In this document: positions 5,806 through 7,373 of the stretch, piece by piece
How positions within the stretch are numbered: the stretch's first letter is position 1
How the letters are laid out: every line of letters starts with the position of its first letter
Assembly (NCBI GenBank): GCA_017543415.1
Contig: JAFYGD010000096.1
Coordinates: 1 to 7,373, forward strand
Origin: Eubacterium sp.
Lineage (GTDB): Bacteria > Bacillota > Clostridia > Oscillospirales > Acutalibacteraceae
DNA length: 7,373 bases
Direction of reading: 5' to 3'
Program-made: the position numbers and the translations under genes
Notes under the pieces: generated by a model
What the model saw: the letters and a program-made list of their open reading frames with translations, nothing else
Database searches by the model: none
Told to the model about the DNA's origin: nothing

Positions 5806-7052
5806 TCGGGTACGAAAACGGTTACGGTTGTACCGCCCGGGGAGGATTCAATTTTCAGCGTTCCGCCAACGTGCTTGTTCAGTCGCTCGCGGATGTTCGC
5901 CAGCGTGCTGTTCGGCTCAATGCTGTCGGGGTCAAAGCCCACTCCGTTATCCTTTACGGTAATTTCGCTGCCGGCTTCGGTTTTACGCGTTTTTACCGAA
6001 ACGCAAAGCGCCTGAGAATCGGGGTTCAATCCGTGCTTTACAGCGTTTTCAACGAGCGGCTGCAGGGTCAGCGGAGGAAGAAAAAAGTCGGTGTGCGGCG
6101 TATCGTAATCAACGCTCAGCCGCTCACCTATCTGCGCAACGGAAACGTTAACATACATGCGCGTGTGTTCTAACTCCTCGGTAAAGGGTATGGGTTTTTC
6201 GCTTACAACGGCGTTAAAGATTTTACGCATATAATTTGTAAAGTCAAGCGTGATTTGCTGCGCCTTTTTCGGGTCCTGCTCGCAAAGGTAGTAAATGCTC
6301 GTCATTGTATTGTAAATAAAATGCGGCCGCATCTGAAGCACGGTAATTTTTGAACGCTGGTCCAAAATTTCCTTTTGCTGCTGCATATACTGTTTAATCT
6401 GTTCGGAAAGCGTTACGGCGTAAAGCGTTGCAGAGCAGCTGATAGTTGCAACAATAACAAAAATCATTGTATCAAAAAACGGATGCAGAATCAAAGCGAT
6501 TTCTATAGGACCCAGATAGAATAAAAAGTGAGTAAACGACCTTTTTGAAATACAGTTTCTGTAATGGAACAGAGCCGCAATATTCAGCGTCATTATTCCC
6601 AGAACCGGAATCATCAGCAGAAAATGCAGCGGTCCGCGTACGAATTTGTTTTCGGGCGTTAGATAGTACATAGAGTCCGTAAACTGCGCAATATGAAGTA
6701 CAACAAAATAAATCATCCACAGAATTAGCGCGGTGCGGAAAAAAGCGTTTTTATTCGGCGTTTTGCCGCATTGATAAAGCAAATGGCTTGTCATCAGAAC
6801 GAAAATCAGGGAAGGAATAAAATACTCAAAATACGTAATAATCTTTTCTATAAGAATATATTCCGGCTTTCCGTACGAAAAACAGTCGCCTATACAGGTT
6901 ATCAAAAACAAAGAAACCAGTATGTAAAAGCCGATAAAATAGCCTTTTCTTCTTCCGCCGATAGCGGGAAGCGTTACTGTAGCAACGGTTCCCATTATAA
7001 TTATTCCAATAAAAGCGCCGATTGTTAAAGAAGCTAAAAATATTTCAAGCAT
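5796..7052 (-). CDS. LytS/YehU-type sensor histidine kinase
   Basis: A 418-residue membrane histidine kinase. Residues 1-215 contain about seven hydrophobic helices (near 1-27, 37-57, 70-93, 105-125, 141-163, 174-190, 195-214) with no large extracellular domain, so the signal is probably a small membrane-soluble molecule or a membrane state. A short linker rich in Gln (217-240, coiled-coil-like) leads to the His_kinase domain with phosphoacceptor H244 in QMRPHFIYN (240-248). The ATPase domain follows: N box LVENAVKHG (333-341, N336), G1 box VKDNGVGFD (366-374) and the TLANIRERL segment (383-391). This HFxxN arrangement is that of the LytS/YehU group (Pfam His_kinase), not the classical HisKA type. 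The start has AGGGAGG (7062-7068 on the - strand) 9 bases before the ATG. It follows the response regulator by 14 bases and is presumably that protein's kinase. The ligand cannot be inferred. The end of the gene runs into the shared terminator. Confidence 0.93.
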   Translation of the reverse strand: MLEIFLASLTIGAFIGIIIMGTVATVTLPAIGGRRKGYFIGFYILVSLFLITCIGDCFSYGKPEYILIEKIITYFEYFIPSLIFVLMTSHLLYQCGKTPNKNAFFRTALILWMIYFVVLHIAQFTDSMYYLTPENKFVRGPLHFLLMIPVLGIMTLNIAALFHYRNCISKRSFTHFLFYLGPIEIALILHPFFDTMIFVIVATISCSATLYAVTLSEQIKQYMQQQKEILDQRSKITVLQMRPHFIYNTMTSIYYLCEQDPKKAQQITLDFTNYMRKIFNAVVSEKPIPFTEELEHTRMYVNVSVAQIGERLSVDYDTPHTDFFLPPLTLQPLVENAVKHGLNPDSQALCVSVKTRKTEAGSEITVKDNGVGFDPDSIEPNSTLANIRERLNKHVGGTLKIESSPGGTTVTVFVPDNK

Positions 7053-7061
7053 ATGTTTTTA

Positions 7062-7069
7062 CCTCCCTA
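7062..7069 (-). promoter_or_regulatory. Stop codon of response regulator fused to Shine-Dalgarno of kinase gene
   Basis: Read on the - strand, TAGGGAGG contains the regulator's TAG stop (7069-7067) and the kinase gene's ribosome site AGGGAGG (7068-7062), 9 bases before the kinase ATG. A ribosome terminating here would cover the next gene's binding site, suggesting coupled synthesis of the two partners. Confidence 0.7.
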
Positions 7070-7373
7070 TATAATCGGGTATCTCAGCTGCCCGAGCTGC
7101 TCCTTAAGGCTTTCTTCGGTAAGCGGCTTCAGCATAAAACCGCTTGCTCCCGTACCCCAGGCGTCAAATGAATAATCAACGTATGCCGTAAGGTAAATTA
7201 CGTTGGTCTGCGGATTGATTTCAAGCAGCCTTTTGCATAAATCCAGACCGCTTGCCGAGCCGAGCTCAACGTCAAGAATTGCAAGCGAAACGCGGTGCGC
7301 CTTTGCGTATTCAACGGCTTCGGACGGGCGTGTAAAGCCGATAACCTTTGCACCGGGAATAGTTCTTTCAATA
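7067..7373 (-). CDS. Response regulator receiver protein without output domain; N-terminus outside window
   Basis: The last 101 residues of a CheY-like receiver domain are visible, read on the - strand from 7372; about 20-25 N-terminal residues carrying the acidic Asp pair lie beyond the window. Visible landmarks are the phosphoacceptor Asp in AILDVELG (fragment residues 31-38, D34, codon at 7271-7273), the switch Thr in IYLTAY (59-64, T62) and the conserved Lys in MLKPL (80-84, K82). The protein ends with LRYPII only 17 residues after the Lys-Pro motif, at the end of the last receiver helix, so there is no LytTR, HTH or other C-terminal DNA-binding domain. Partners of LytS-type kinases usually carry such a domain. 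From memory, related clostridial regulators have a similar Leu-Arg-Tyr-Pro end to the receiver followed by a winged-helix/BTAD (SARP-like) part; here a stop codon follows instead. An N-terminal output domain upstream cannot be excluded. It is the first of the two genes visible in this - strand operon. Confidence 0.9.
   Translation of the reverse strand, partial: IERTIPGAKVIGFTRPSEAVEYAKAHRVSLAILDVELGSASGLDLCKRLLEINPQTNVIYLTAYVDYSFDAWGTGASGFMLKPLTEESLKEQLGQLRYPII

Noticed and set aside
1..7373. Mobile elements, tRNA/rRNA genes, CRISPR arrays, defence or phage genes
   Set aside because: Coding density is near complete with ordinary metabolic, transport and signalling genes; no transposase, direct-repeat array, integrase or structured RNA gene was seen in any gap.

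Overview
The window reads as a compact stretch of a low-to-mid GC anaerobic Firmicutes genome, most likely a gut or rumen Clostridia (Ruminococcus/Oscillospiraceae-like). This is inferred from strong AGGAGG-type ribosome binding sites, very short intergenic gaps, the standard genetic code, cysteine-rich enzymes, a GH3 glycosidase beside pentose-catabolism genes, and a LytS-type two-component pair of a kind common in Clostridia. No species can be named from sequence alone. I see no mobile elements, RNA genes, CRISPR or phage genes.

Block 1 (1-3571, + strand) is a plant-sugar catabolic operon. It holds the C-terminal third of a family 3 glycoside hydrolase (5' end outside the window), a xylulokinase whose ATG overlaps the GH3 stop by 4 bases, and, 2 bases later, a 492-residue protein of the L-fucose/L-arabinose isomerase family. 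The simplest reading is glycoside to free pentose (GH3), aldose to ketose (isomerase), then ketose to D-xylulose 5-phosphate (kinase). The odd point is that a FucI-like isomerase sits where a XylA-type xylose isomerase would be expected.

Block 2 (3633-5766, + strand) follows a 61-base AT-rich gap carrying an 8-bp inverted repeat. It encodes a ZIP-family (GufA-like) metal transporter, a small alpha/beta hydrolase and a hemolysin III/PAQR-type membrane protein, with gaps of 17 and 23 bases, so they are probably cotranscribed. Two of the three (ZIP and PAQR) carry conserved metal-site residues.

Block 3 (5796-7373, - strand) converges on block 2. It encodes a two-component system in the order response regulator then histidine kinase. 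The kinase is LytS/YehU-like with a multi-pass membrane sensor. The response regulator, whose first ~20-25 residues lie outside the window, stops right after its receiver domain and has no output domain. A perfect 19-bp hairpin (5764-5805) between the convergent blocks is a bidirectional terminator that contains both genes' stop codons.

Every stretch over 300 bases is covered by a gene; the only sizeable gap is 3572-3632.
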